Positions 26,309 through 36,567 of a stretch of 64,000 nt of DNA are shown in pieces. Location of the stretch: the NCBI RefSeq assembly GCF_008704205.1, contig NZ_VXLC01000015.1:62001-126000 (forward strand). Reading direction: 5' to 3'. The stretch's first letter is position 1. The number at the start of each line of letters is the position of its first letter. Made by a program: the position numbers and the translations under genes. Under the pieces are notes generated by a model. The model searched no databases. It saw nothing but the letters and a program-made list of their open reading frames with translations, and was not told the origin of the DNA. Source of the DNA: Nocardia colli. GTDB lineage: Bacteria; Actinomycetota; Actinomycetes; Mycobacteriales; Mycobacteriaceae.

Positions 26309-28540
26309 TCAGACCAGGTCGAACCGATCGAGGTTCATCACCTTGTCCCACGCGGAGACGAAGTCCTGCACGAACTTCTCTTTCGCGTCGTCGGTCGCGT
26401 AAACCTCGGCGAGCGCACGCAATTGAGAGTTGGACCCGAAGACCAGGTCGACCCGGCTGCCGGTCCAGGTGGTCGCACCGGTGCTGCGATCGATACCGGA
26501 GTAGGTGCCCTCGTCCGCCGACGGCTCCCACTTCGTGCCCATGTCGAGCAGGTTCACGAAGAAGTCGTTCGTCAACGACCCGGTGGCGGAAGTGAATACG
26601 CCCAGCGACGACTGCTGGTAGTTCGCACCCAGCACACGCAGGCCGCCGACGAGGACGGTCAGCTCGGGCGCGCTCAGCGTGAGCAGGTTCGCCTTGTCGA
26701 TCAGCAGGTACTCGGCCGGCAGCCGGCTGCCCTTGCCGAGGTAGTTGCGGAAGCCGTCGGCGCTCGGCTCCATCGCGGCGAACGACTCGACGTCGGTCTG
26801 TTCCTGCGTGGCATCGGTGCGACCCGGGGTGAACGGCACCTCGATGTCGTACCCGGCGGCCTTCGCGGCCTGCTCGACCGCCGCACAGCCGCCCAGCACC
26901 ACGAGATCGGCGAAGGACACCTTCGTGTTGCCGGTCTGCGCGGCGTTGAACGACTCCTGGATTCCCTCCAGCACGGGCACGACCAGGGTGAGCTGATCGG
27001 GCTCGTTCACGTCCCAGCCGCGCTGCGGCTGCAACCGGATGCGGCCGCCGTTGGCGCCGCCGCGCTTGTCGCTGCCGCGGAACGACGAGGCCGCCGCCCA
27101 CGCGGTCGAAACGAGTTGCGCGACAGTGAGTCCCGACGCCAGGATCTGGCTCTCGAGCGAGGCGATATCGGCCGCGCCGATCAGGTCGTGCGTCACCGCG
27201 GGGACCGGGTCCTGCCAGAGCAGGGTCTCCTGCGGGACCAGCGGGCCGAGGTAGCGGACGATCGGACCCATGTCCCGGTGGGTCAGCTTGTACCAAGCCT
27301 TGGCGAACTCCTGCGCGAGCTCCTCCGGGTGGTCGAGCCAGCGCCGGGTGATCTGCTCGTAGATCGGGTCGACGCGCAGCGAGAGGTCGGTGGTCAGCAT
27401 GACCGGGGTGTGCGTCTTGCCGTCCACGTGCGCGTCGGGCACGGTGCCCGCGCCGCCGCCGTCCTTCGGGATCCACTGCCAGGCGCCGGCCGGGCTCTTG
27501 GTCTTCTCCCACTCGTAGCCGTAGAGGGTCTCGACGAAGCTGTTGTCCCAGGTCTTCGGGGTGGGCGTCCAGGCGCCCTCCAGGCCGCTGGTGATCGCGT
27601 CCTTGCCGACGCCGGTGCCGAACGAGCTGCGCCAGCCCAGGCCCTGCTCCTCCAGCGGGGCGGCCTCGGGCTCGGGGCCGACGTGATCGGCCGGGCCCGC
27701 GCCGTGCGTCTTGCCGAAGGTGTGGCCGCCGGCGATCAGCGCCGCGGTCTCGATGTCGTTCATCGCCATCCGGCGGAACGTCTCCCGGATGTCGGCGGCC
27801 GCGAGCAGCGGATCCGGATTGCCGTTGGGCCCTTCCGGATTCACGTAGATCAGGCCCATCTGCACTGCGGCGAGCGGGTTTTCGAGGTCGCGCTTACCGG
27901 AGTAGCGCTCGTCGCCGCCGAGCCAGGTGTGCTCGGGACCCCAGTAGACGTCCTCCTCGGGCTCCCACTGATCGACCCGGCCGCCGCCGAAGCCGAAGGT
28001 CTCGAAGCCCATCGACTCCAGCGCGACATTGCCGGTGTAGACGATGAGGTCGGCCCAGGACAGCTTCTTGCCGTACTTCTTCTTCACCGGCCACAGCAGG
28101 CGGCGCGCCTTGTCCAGGCTCGCGTTGTCCGGCCAGCTGTTCAGCGGCGCGAACCGCTGCATGCCCGCACCGGCGCCGCCGCGGCCGTCGTTGATCCGGT
28201 AGGTGCCCGCGGCGTGCCAGGCCATCCGGACGAAGAACGGTCCGTAGTGGCCGTAGTCGGCGGGCCACCAGTCTTGCGAGGTCGTCATGACGGCCTCGAT
28301 GTCCTGCTTCACCGCGGCCAGGTCGAGTGTCTCGAACTCGGCGGCGTAGTCGTAGTCCGCGTCCATCGGGTTGGCGACGGCGGGGTTCTTCTGCAGGATC
28401 TTCAGGTTGAGCTGGTTCGGCCACCAGTCACGGTTGCTGCCGCCCTCGGTCGGGTACTTGAGGCGCGCGGTCGCTACCGGGCATCCGCCGACAGCGGGCT
28501 CCGTGTTGGCCTCTCCGATGGGCGGGTGGTCCTCGGGCAC
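26309..28540 (-). CDS. katG: Catalase-peroxidase KatG
   Basis: Predicted 743-residue bifunctional haem enzyme that disproportionates hydrogen peroxide and oxidises organic donors. Distal residues Arg105, Trp108, His109 (FVRMAWHAAGTYR), the Met-Tyr-Trp adduct partners Tyr232 and Met258, and proximal His273 (GGHTFGKTHG) are all present. Ser318 in KDAITSG matches the Ser315 of M. tuberculosis KatG whose change causes isoniazid resistance. GTG 28540 is chosen because AAAGGA sits seven bases before it and the protein then begins MPEDHPPI, like the mycobacterial enzyme. Unlike many actinobacterial katG genes it has no furA immediately upstream; a divergent TetR gene occupies that place. Confidence 0.97.
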   Translation of the reverse strand: MPEDHPPIGEANTEPAVGGCPVATARLKYPTEGGSNRDWWPNQLNLKILQKNPAVANPMDADYDYAAEFETLDLAAVKQDIEAVMTTSQDWWPADYGHYGPFFVRMAWHAAGTYRINDGRGGAGAGMQRFAPLNSWPDNASLDKARRLLWPVKKKYGKKLSWADLIVYTGNVALESMGFETFGFGGGRVDQWEPEEDVYWGPEHTWLGGDERYSGKRDLENPLAAVQMGLIYVNPEGPNGNPDPLLAAADIRETFRRMAMNDIETAALIAGGHTFGKTHGAGPADHVGPEPEAAPLEEQGLGWRSSFGTGVGKDAITSGLEGAWTPTPKTWDNSFVETLYGYEWEKTKSPAGAWQWIPKDGGGAGTVPDAHVDGKTHTPVMLTTDLSLRVDPIYEQITRRWLDHPEELAQEFAKAWYKLTHRDMGPIVRYLGPLVPQETLLWQDPVPAVTHDLIGAADIASLESQILASGLTVAQLVSTAWAAASSFRGSDKRGGANGGRIRLQPQRGWDVNEPDQLTLVVPVLEGIQESFNAAQTGNTKVSFADLVVLGGCAAVEQAAKAAGYDIEVPFTPGRTDATQEQTDVESFAAMEPSADGFRNYLGKGSRLPAEYLLIDKANLLTLSAPELTVLVGGLRVLGANYQQSSLGVFTSATGSLTNDFFVNLLDMGTKWEPSADEGTYSGIDRSTGATTWTGSRVDLVFGSNSQLRALAEVYATDDAKEKFVQDFVSAWDKVMNLDRFDLV

Positions 28541-28687
28541 GGCAATTCCTTTCATGTGCGGGACAGCGGCGCCGGTAGCGCCGCGCAGCATCCGCTCGAA
28601 CTCGACCTTATTGGATACGTTCAGAAGTATTACTCATTCCAATCTAGGTCGGAGCGGTTTCGAAAAACTGCTTCCGGCGGCACGATG

Positions 28688-28711
28688 AGACATATGTCTG
28701 TGACAAATGTC
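28688..28711. promoter_or_regulatory. Probable operator of the divergent TetR regulator
   Basis: AGACATATGTCT (28688-28699) is a perfect palindrome. A second one, GACAAATGTC (28702-28711, near-perfect), repeats the GACA..TGTC half-sites with centres 13 bases apart. They lie 24 bases before the TetR start in the katG-tetR divergent spacer, as expected for an autoregulatory operator that may also affect katG. Confidence 0.7.
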
Positions 28712-28734
28712 TAAGACGCTGATAGGCTCGCAGG

Positions 28735-29310
28735 ATGGGAAATCGCGAAGACCTGTTGGCCGGAGCGCGCAAGGCCGTGCTCGAGCGCGGCCTCGCCAAG
28801 ACCACCGCCCGCGATATCGCCGGCGCCGCCGGGGTGAGCCTGGCGGCCATCGGCTATCACTTCGGCTCCAAGGATCGGCTGATCACCGAGGCGATCACCG
28901 AGTCGATGGGCAGCGGGATCGGGGACGGGATGGACGCGGCGATCCGGGCCGGCGGGGACGGGCGCTCGCTGCGTGAAGCGTTGGCGCCCACCTGGTCCGG
29001 GCTGCGCGAGGTGATCGAGAACAACCACGAGGCGTTGCTGTTGAGCGCGGAGAACGCGCTGCTGGTCGCGCGCTCGCCGGAGTCGCAGGAATTCATGGTG
29101 CAGGCGACCGAGGTCGCGGTCACCGACCTCACCGCGACGTTCCGTGAGGTGCACCCCGAGTTGTCCGAAGCGCAGGCGCGGGCGGTGGCCACGCTCTACT
29201 TCATGCTCTTCCAGGGGCTGGCGATGACGCAGCTGATCGCGCCGGCCGCCACCGCGGGGGTGGACGGCGATCAGCTCGCGCTGGCCGTGCAGACGTTGCG
29301 CGACATGTGA
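28735..29310 (+). CDS. TetR-family transcriptional repressor
   Basis: Predicted 191-residue regulator. The N-terminal helix-turn-helix is clear (ARKAVLERGLAKTTARDIAGAAGVSLAAIGYHFGSKDRL, residues 9-47), with a mainly helical ligand domain behind. It is divergent from katG with a paired palindrome between them, so it probably represses itself and possibly katG. Its ligand is unknown. Confidence 0.9.
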   Translation: MGNREDLLAGARKAVLERGLAKTTARDIAGAAGVSLAAIGYHFGSKDRLITEAITESMGSGIGDGMDAAIRAGGDGRSLREALAPTWSGLREVIENNHEALLLSAENALLVARSPESQEFMVQATEVAVTDLTATFREVHPELSEAQARAVATLYFMLFQGLAMTQLIAPAATAGVDGDQLALAVQTLRDM

Positions 29311-29321
29311 TTACGTGACCG

Positions 29322-29921
29322 CTAATCGCGGTCGAGCGGGTTCGCGGCGACTCGGGTGGCCATTCCGCTGCGCAGGGCGGCCGCGGGCGAGGTGTGCGGT
29401 TTGCGCTCGGCCTGGGCTCGGAAGCAGGCGAGGAATTCCGCGGGCAGGCCGAGGCGGGGGTGGCGTTCCAGGACGCTGCTGCGGAACTCCGAAGGCACCG
29501 CTTCGGCGCCGCGGCCCGAGATGTCCACTGACGTAGCGTATTCCAGCAGATGGCTTTCGGGGTCGAGAGTGACGTCGACGCCGTCGCCCATGTGCTCGAC
29601 GATCACCTTGGCGACGTGCGCGCGCCGCTGCGCCGGCCACCCGGCGGCGGCGCCGAAAACCCAGGCCAGATGGCCGCCGGAAACCTCGAACGCGAGACCG
29701 GCATTGTCGAACTCTTCGACCAGGCCCAGATCGTGCAGCAGTGCCGCGACGTAGAGCAGTTCCGCGTCGAATTCGATGTCGTCGAGCTTCGCGCGCCCTG
29801 CGGCCCACAGGTACGAGCGGACCGAATGGTTGAACAGGGCGGGCGTGCAATAGGCCGCCGCTACCTCGGTCGCGGCCCGGCAGGCCGCGGAATCCGGAAT
29901 AGTCACATCGTCGAGGTTCAC
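29322..29921 (-). CDS. HD-domain phosphohydrolase-like protein
   Basis: Predicted 199-residue cytoplasmic protein related to cyanamide-hydratase/HD hydrolases. The first metal His is in LFNHSVRSYLWA, the HD pair in AALLHDLGL, and further His/Asp ligands may lie in GHLAWVF and VIVEHMGD. The frame is open up to GTG 29993, but the family-like start (VNLDDVTIPDSAACRAA) suggests GTG 29921. No strong ribosome site is seen for either. It converges with the TetR gene. The substrate is unknown. Confidence 0.78.
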   Translation of the reverse strand: MNLDDVTIPDSAACRAATEVAAAYCTPALFNHSVRSYLWAAGRAKLDDIEFDAELLYVAALLHDLGLVEEFDNAGLAFEVSGGHLAWVFGAAAGWPAQRRAHVAKVIVEHMGDGVDVTLDPESHLLEYATSVDISGRGAEAVPSEFRSSVLERHPRLGLPAEFLACFRAQAERKPHTSPAAALRSGMATRVAANPLDRD

Positions 29922-30062
29922 GAGGTCATTGTGCCAGCGACGCGCCCGGATTCTCTGCACAGGATCTCCACATTCGACGCCAGGAACCCGCACAACCGTT
30001 GTCTAGGTTTGCCTGCACGGGAAGCTCGCCGTCGCGGCGGGCCGACGAATATGGAGGTCGGT

Positions 30063-30854
30063 ATGCAGGGTGTGGACGAATTCTCCCGGTGGGTGGCCGA
30101 ATTCGAGGCGAAACAGGTCGCGCGGGCCGCGACGGGGGATCCGGATTGGGCGCGGGGCGCGAATCTCGATGCGGCCGTGGCGCGTAGCGTGCAACGGTTT
30201 CAGGTCGGCGAGAGCGGGGATGGCGCGAATCTGATCGCCAAGGCCGAGGCGGCCGGCGATGCGCGGTACACCGCCGCGGTGCGATTGTTCATCGCGGAGG
30301 AAATCAATCACGCGCGGATGCTGGAGTTGTTGCTGAATGCCTGTAGGTGGAAAAGCATTCGCGCGCACTGGAGTGACGTGGTGTTCGTCCGGCTGCGGCG
30401 CGCGCTGGGTTTGCGGTTGGAATTGATGGTGCTGATGGTCGCCGAGGTGGTCGCGCTGCGTTATTACCGGGCGTTGCGCGACGGCACCGATGACGCGTTG
30501 ACCACGCAGGTCGCCGGGTTGATCCTGAATGACGAATTGCGGCATGTGCCCTTTCATTGTCACCGGTTGCGGGTCGCGTTCGCCGGGTCCTCCCGCGCGG
30601 CCCGATTGATACCGGTGTTGCTGTGGTGGGTCGTGCTGATCGGCGCGACGGTGGTGGTCGCCGCCGATCACGGGCCCGCGCTGCGGCGATTGGGCGTCAG
30701 CCGAACCGGATTCGTGCTCGATGTGATCGCGTTGTTCAAAGTAATTGTGCCGACCGCCGTTTCGGGCAATTCGGTCACGGTGACCGGTGGTGGGCCGGTT
30801 CCGCTGCGGGCCGCGCTCGGGTTGGCGAAACCCGTAACCGGGTCGCGGTCCTGA
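30063..30854 (+). CDS. Ferritin-like (diiron) domain protein
   Basis: Predicted 263-residue protein. Two ExxH metal-binding signatures, EEINHA near residue 80 and DELRH near 160, plus Glu in LMVAEVVALRYY, fit a four-helix ferritin-like bundle with a diiron site. The hydrophobic stretch IPVLLWWVVLIGATVVVAAD near 186-206 may be a membrane-inserted helix, which is less usual. The first-helix carboxylate is not obvious. GGAGG five bases before ATG 30063 fixes the start. Oxidase or hydroxylase activity is possible; unproven. Confidence 0.65.
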   Translation: MQGVDEFSRWVAEFEAKQVARAATGDPDWARGANLDAAVARSVQRFQVGESGDGANLIAKAEAAGDARYTAAVRLFIAEEINHARMLELLLNACRWKSIRAHWSDVVFVRLRRALGLRLELMVLMVAEVVALRYYRALRDGTDDALTTQVAGLILNDELRHVPFHCHRLRVAFAGSSRAARLIPVLLWWVVLIGATVVVAADHGPALRRLGVSRTGFVLDVIALFKVIVPTAVSGNSVTVTGGGPVPLRAALGLAKPVTGSRS

Positions 30855-30947
30855 TCTGCGGGTCAAGCGCTTGCTTTACTGAGTGAGATACCCCGGCGCG
30901 CACCGGTTTTGGTTCGTCGGCCGGTCTCATCTGGCAGGGTGTCAGGT

Positions 30948-31286
30948 GTGACCGAGTTCAGCGACAGGGGCAAGCTGATGTACCTGGTCGAAATCTCCGA
31001 AGACGACCGAGGGAGCGCACTGTGGTGGCAGGTGACCAATACCGGTGGCGCCGCGCAGGTGGCGGCGGCATTGGTCGAGATGGCGGTCCGTCTGGAACTC
31101 GAGCTGCCCTACCATCCGAGTGAGGTCCGCTGCTGGTATCGCTACGAAGTGAGCTGGCCCGACGGGACGATATTGGAAGGGTTCGAGGGTGCGGTCGAAC
31201 CTTTGCTCATCCCCGATGACCTCCGTGCGCTGGCGCGGTCGGTAATCGCGGTAACGGTTCGTGATCGGCGGCGGCGAACCGAATAA
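30948..31286 (+). CDS. Hypothetical protein of unknown function
   Basis: Predicted 112-residue soluble acidic protein (YLVEISEDDRGSALWWQVTNTGGAAQVAAALVEMAVRLELELPYHPSEVRCWYRYEVSWPDGTILEGFEG). GTG 30948 follows an AGGG site at a normal distance; an in-frame GTG at 30909 is less supported. Alternating strands suggest a small alpha/beta fold. I recognise no family. Convergent with the glycosyltransferase gene. Confidence 0.55.
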   Translation: MTEFSDRGKLMYLVEISEDDRGSALWWQVTNTGGAAQVAAALVEMAVRLELELPYHPSEVRCWYRYEVSWPDGTILEGFEGAVEPLLIPDDLRALARSVIAVTVRDRRRRTE

Positions 31287-31308
31287 GTCACCCCCGCTTT
31301 GCATACCA

Positions 31309-32508
31309 TCATCGGATGAATTTGTGGCCTTGCCTCAATGCATCTTTCTCGATGAGGTCCGCGGCGCGGCGGGTGCCGCCTTCGGCTTGCGTGTCGCTGC
31401 GCAGCTGAGCGGAGCGGCGGGCTACCGCCGGGTCGGTGGTGAGGGTGGCCAGGGCCGCTCGGAGGTTCTCGGCGGTGGCTTCGGCGGTGTCGATGCGCCG
31501 GGCCACGCCGAGTTCGACGAGTTTGTCGGCGTTCATGAATTGTTCGGCGCCCTGGGGTACGGCGATCATCGGGACGCCGGCCAGTAATCCTTCGCCGCAG
31601 CCGCCCATTCCGGCGTGAGTGACGAAGGCGTCTGCCTGGTTCAGGATTGCTCGTTGCGGGACCCAGGAGTGCACTTCGATATTGGGTGGAATGTCGCCGA
31701 GTTCTGTTGGGTCGGTGTACTTTCCGATCTGGAGGATGACGTGCCAGCCGGGGAGGTCGCCGAAGGCCTGGATGCACTGGCGGTAGAACTCCGGTTGGCG
31801 GGTGTAGGCCGAGCCGAGGGAGATCAGTAGGACCTTGTGCGCGCCCGCTGGACGGTCCCAGGGTTCGTCGGCGTTGTGTGGATTTAAGCAGGGGCCGACG
31901 AATGTCACTGTGTCGGTATCGGTTTCGTCGGCGTGCGGTTGCATCGCGCGGGGGATCAGTGCCAGCGCTTGGTCGGGCATGCCGGAGAAGGCGTCCACAT
32001 CGGTGGTCGTCGCCTGGCAGTCGGCGAGCCACTGCGTGAACTTCGCTCGGTAGGCATCGGCACCCGGCAGCTGCCGAACGTGTGCTGCCACATCCTGTTC
32101 ATAGCTCTTCCACGCCACGAACGAAGGCGACAGCTGCATGAGCGGGCGACGCTGCGCTTCGGCGAGCGCCCGACCGGCGTAGGCGCCGATGTCGTACAGG
32201 TAGAGGTCCGCGGGGTCGCTGTCATAGGCGTCGCGCAACTGCGGGAAGGACTGGATTGCGTTGTCGAGGAACAGCTCCATGGTCGAGATCGGATCCTCGG
32301 GCCAGCTATTGTCGGCGACCGGCAGCGTGGAGGTGCACGGGATCAGTTCGGCGCCGGCGCCGGTGATCAGGTCGCCGACGACCGGGTCGTTGGCGTAGGT
32401 GACGCGATGACCGCGGGCCACCAGTTCACGGATGATCTCCAGGCTCGGCAGGACATGACTGACTATGGGGATGCCGGCCATCGCGATATGGGCTGGGGGA
32501 GTGCGCAT
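31309..32508 (-). CDS. Macrolide-type glycosyltransferase (GT1, OleD-like)
   Basis: Predicted 399-residue GT-B glycosyltransferase. It is close to the OleD/MGT group that inactivates macrolides by glucosylation: RELVARGHRVTYA, SPSFVAWKSYEQ, RAMQPHADETD, KVLLISLGSAYTRQPEFYRQC, GWHVILQIGK, VHSWVPQRAILNQADAFVTHAG and GVPMIAVPQGAEQFMNADKL all correspond. The usual N-terminal HGHVNPS reads VSHVLPS, keeping the second, catalytic-type His. UDP-glucose is the expected donor. GAGGGA precedes ATG 32508. Last gene of a minus-strand set with Vat-like and ABC-F genes; macrolide or rifamycin inactivation is inferred. Confidence 0.88.
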   Translation of the reverse strand: MRTPPAHIAMAGIPIVSHVLPSLEIIRELVARGHRVTYANDPVVGDLITGAGAELIPCTSTLPVADNSWPEDPISTMELFLDNAIQSFPQLRDAYDSDPADLYLYDIGAYAGRALAEAQRRPLMQLSPSFVAWKSYEQDVAAHVRQLPGADAYRAKFTQWLADCQATTTDVDAFSGMPDQALALIPRAMQPHADETDTDTVTFVGPCLNPHNADEPWDRPAGAHKVLLISLGSAYTRQPEFYRQCIQAFGDLPGWHVILQIGKYTDPTELGDIPPNIEVHSWVPQRAILNQADAFVTHAGMGGCGEGLLAGVPMIAVPQGAEQFMNADKLVELGVARRIDTAEATAENLRAALATLTTDPAVARRSAQLRSDTQAEGGTRRAADLIEKDALRQGHKFIR

Positions 32509-32518
32509 ATGGGGTCCC

Positions 32519-33169
32519 TCATTTCAGTTCTGCGGCAGCGGATTCGAGGTCGGCGATGGTGCCCGCCATGATGTCGCGCACGTGGGCGGTGATGTGCTCG
32601 ACGGGCCAGTCCCACCAGGCCACCGCCAGCAGCCGGGCAATGTCGGTGTCGGCGTAGCGAGTTCGGATGAGGCGGGCCGGATTGCCGCCGACGATGGCGT
32701 AATCGGGTACGGCGCCGGTGACCACGGAGCCGGTGCTGATGATCGCGCCGTGGCCGATCCGCGCGCCGGGCATCACCGTCACCCCGTTGCCGAACCAGAC
32801 GTCGTTGCCGACCACGGTGTCGCCGCGGTTCGGCAGGCCGGTGAGCAGGTCGAAGTGGTCGGTCCAGGAGCCGCCCATGGTGGGGAACGGGAACGTCGAC
32901 GGGCCGTCCATCCGGTGATTGGCCCCGTTCATGATGAACCGGGTTCCGGTGCCGAGGGCGCAGAACTTCCCGATGATCAGCTTCTCCGGCCCGTAGTGGT
33001 ACAGCACGTTCCGGGTTTCGAACGCGGTCGCGTCGTCCGGGTCGTCGTAGTAGGAGAACTCGCCGACTTCGATCAGGGGCGAGGTGAGCAGCGGCTTCAA
33101 CAGCACCACGCGCGGCTGGCCGGCCATCGGGTGCAGCACGGTGGGGTCTGCGGGAAGGTCGTGGGGCAC
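32519..33169 (-). CDS. Vat-type hexapeptide acetyltransferase (streptogramin/xenobiotic)
   Basis: Predicted 216-residue left-handed beta-helix acetyltransferase. It carries the full signature of Vat/CatB xenobiotic O-acetyltransferases: LIIGKFCALGTGTRFIMNGANHRMDG with the catalytic His in GANH, GDTVVGNDVWFGNGVTVMPG, and YAIVGGNPARLIRTRY. These trimeric enzymes use acetyl-CoA to inactivate streptogramin A or chloramphenicol. GTG 33169 has AAGGAG seven bases upstream. It lies ten bases before the glycosyltransferase start and 41 bases after the ABC-F stop, so all three genes form one likely operon. Confidence 0.9.
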   Translation of the reverse strand: MPHDLPADPTVLHPMAGQPRVVLLKPLLTSPLIEVGEFSYYDDPDDATAFETRNVLYHYGPEKLIIGKFCALGTGTRFIMNGANHRMDGPSTFPFPTMGGSWTDHFDLLTGLPNRGDTVVGNDVWFGNGVTVMPGARIGHGAIISTGSVVTGAVPDYAIVGGNPARLIRTRYADTDIARLLAVAWWDWPVEHITAHVRDIMAGTIADLESAAAELK

Positions 33170-33209
33170 GGCGAATCTCCTTCGGTGCGTGGATGATCGG
33201 GCTCGAGCG

Positions 33210-34817
<1,608 letters not shown>

Positions 34818-34929
34818 ATGCACACTCCGAAGCATTCGAGGACGACGCGGTGGTCTGGGACCGCAGGGCCGGGTGAACACTTCGAATGAGCATCGGCATT
34901 ACCTCACTTAGTGCGACAACTGTTGCATT

Positions 34930-34958
34930 AAGATAGCGCTACCGTCCCACCCCGTCAA
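34930..34958 (-). promoter_or_regulatory. Consensus-like promoter of the ABC-F resistance operon
   Basis: On the minus strand TTGACG (34953-34958) and TATCTT (34930-34935) are separated by exactly 17 bases, matching a primary-sigma promoter. It lies between the divergent ABC-F and TetR genes, well placed for repression by the TetR product. Confidence 0.7.
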
Positions 34959-34976
34959 GCAATCGGATGCCCGACC

Positions 34977-35591
34977 ATGAATTCCGCACCTTCCCCCGAC
35001 CATCTCCGGCCGCGGCCGGGCGGTCGCACCGCCCGCATCCGCGATCAGGTCCTCGACGCCGTTCGCGCGGAGTTGACCGAAAACGGCTATGACGCGCTCA
35101 CCGTGGACACGGTCGCCGCGCGCGCCGGGGTGCACCGCACCACGGTGTATCGCCGCTGGCGCGATGTCGGCGGCCTGATCACCGACGTTTTCGCCGCGGC
35201 CAGCGACCTGGAGTGGCACCCCCGCGACACCGGCACGCTGCGCGGCGACCTGGCCGCGCTCAATCAGGAGATCCAGGACTCCTTGACCGAGGAATCATCG
35301 ATTGCGGTTGCGCTGATTGCGGTTTCGTTCCGCTCGGCGGCGGCGGCCGGTGCGCTGCGGGGTCTGTGGGAAGACCGATACGCGCAATCGGAGGTCATCA
35401 TCGAGCGCGCGATCGAACGCGGGGAGCTCCCGCCGCGCATCGACGCACGCGCTTTGCTGGTCGCCGCGACCGCCCCGCTCTACCACCAACTGGTGCTGCT
35501 GCGGACCCCGCCGGACCCGCAGCTCGCCGAGCGCGCGGCCGCCACCGCCACGCTCGCGGCGCAGGCAGGGGCCTTCGACGGCCCCTCCTGA
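34977..35591 (+). CDS. TetR-family regulator divergent from the resistance operon
   Basis: Predicted 204-residue regulator with an N-terminal helix-turn-helix (DAVRAELTENGYDALTVDTVAARAGVHRTTVYRRW, about residues 28-62) and a helical ligand-binding domain of the TetR_C_11/AcrR-like kind. It starts 18 bases from the -35 element of the divergent ABC-F promoter, so it probably represses the drug-resistance genes and releases them when a drug or signal binds. Confidence 0.87.
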   Translation: MNSAPSPDHLRPRPGGRTARIRDQVLDAVRAELTENGYDALTVDTVAARAGVHRTTVYRRWRDVGGLITDVFAAASDLEWHPRDTGTLRGDLAALNQEIQDSLTEESSIAVALIAVSFRSAAAAGALRGLWEDRYAQSEVIIERAIERGELPPRIDARALLVAATAPLYHQLVLLRTPPDPQLAERAAATATLAAQAGAFDGPS

Positions 35592-35601
35592 CCGGCAGCG
35601 T

Positions 35602-36498
35602 TCACCCCTGGACGGCCGGCTTCAGCACCTCCTCGCACCACTCGCGGAAGGTCGTCGGGCTCGCGGTCTCGGGGGTGCGCTGGACGCCGGCGTCGAGCCC
35701 GTCGTCCTTGGCGCGCATCATGTCGACGTAGCCCGCCACGAATGCCTCGCTGCTGCCGTATCCGGTCATCGTGGCGCGGAAGTCGTCGGCCGATTGCCGC
35801 TCGTAGCGCACCGGACGCCCGAGCACCTCGGACATGATGCGGGCCAGATCGTTGGACGAGAGATCCTCCGGGCCGAGCACCGGGACCTCGTCGAACCCGG
35901 TCCACGAGCGGTCCAGCAAGAGACCGGCGGCGGCCGCGGCGATGTCCCGGGTGGCGGCCGTCGGAGCCTTGTGGTCGGCGTCGACGATATCGGTGAACAC
36001 GCCGTTGTCGCGGATCGAAACCACCTGCCGCAGCAGGTTATCCATGAAGGACGGGTTCGCGAGTGCCCGGTAGGCCACGCCGGTGCCCGCGATGAGGTCG
36101 TCCGCGGCCAGCGACGCGGTCACCAGCCCGGCGCGAGCGGCCCCGGGCGTGCCGCGGCCGAGTGCCGAGACCCCGACGACGTGTCCGATTCCGTTGGCGG
36201 TGAACGCTTTCGCGGCAGGCCGGGTGAAATCGGAGAACGCGACGTCCAGGCTCGGTGCCTGCGGGTTCGGCGGAAGCAGCCAGAAGACGGCGTCCGCGCC
36301 GGCGAACGCCCGGTCGACCACCTCGGCGTCGCCGTGCGAGCCGGTCACGACGTCGACGCGGGCCCGGACCGGGGCGGAGAGCTTCGCCGGGTCACGCACG
36401 ATGACGCGCAGTTCCTCAGTGCGAGAGGAGTTTTCGTCGAGCAGGAGGTTCAGTAGGTGGCTGCCGATATTGCTGGTCGGTGCGGTGATGACGATCAT
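35602..36498 (-). CDS. NmrA-like NAD(P)-binding oxidoreductase
   Basis: Predicted 298-residue atypical short-chain dehydrogenase. N-terminal ITAPTSNIGSHLLNLLL is a nucleotide-binding motif in the TxxxIG form of the NmrA/NAD(P)H azoreductase group; AVFWLLPP and VVGVSALGRGTPGAARAG follow, and the Tyr-x3-Lys motif of classical dehydrogenases is absent, so it may act as a redox sensor rather than an enzyme. ATG 36498 is the first codon that gives a proper Rossmann start; its ribosome site is weak. It is divergent from a LysR gene that probably controls it. Confidence 0.82.
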   Translation of the reverse strand: MIVITAPTSNIGSHLLNLLLDENSSRTEELRVIVRDPAKLSAPVRARVDVVTGSHGDAEVVDRAFAGADAVFWLLPPNPQAPSLDVAFSDFTRPAAKAFTANGIGHVVGVSALGRGTPGAARAGLVTASLAADDLIAGTGVAYRALANPSFMDNLLRQVVSIRDNGVFTDIVDADHKAPTAATRDIAAAAAGLLLDRSWTGFDEVPVLGPEDLSSNDLARIMSEVLGRPVRYERQSADDFRATMTGYGSSEAFVAGYVDMMRAKDDGLDAGVQRTPETASPTTFREWCEEVLKPAVQG

Positions 36499-36567
36499 GC
36501 TTCGAGTTTCGGGCCGATCGTCCGGTGCCGTCCAATACCCTTGCCGAAAAATTGATACCCTAAAGGT

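Noticed and set aside
26225..28714. An 829-codon open frame on the plus strand opposite katG
   Set aside because: It mirrors a certain katG gene, is Arg/Gly/Val-rich without domain pattern, and arises from G/C bias at third codon positions.
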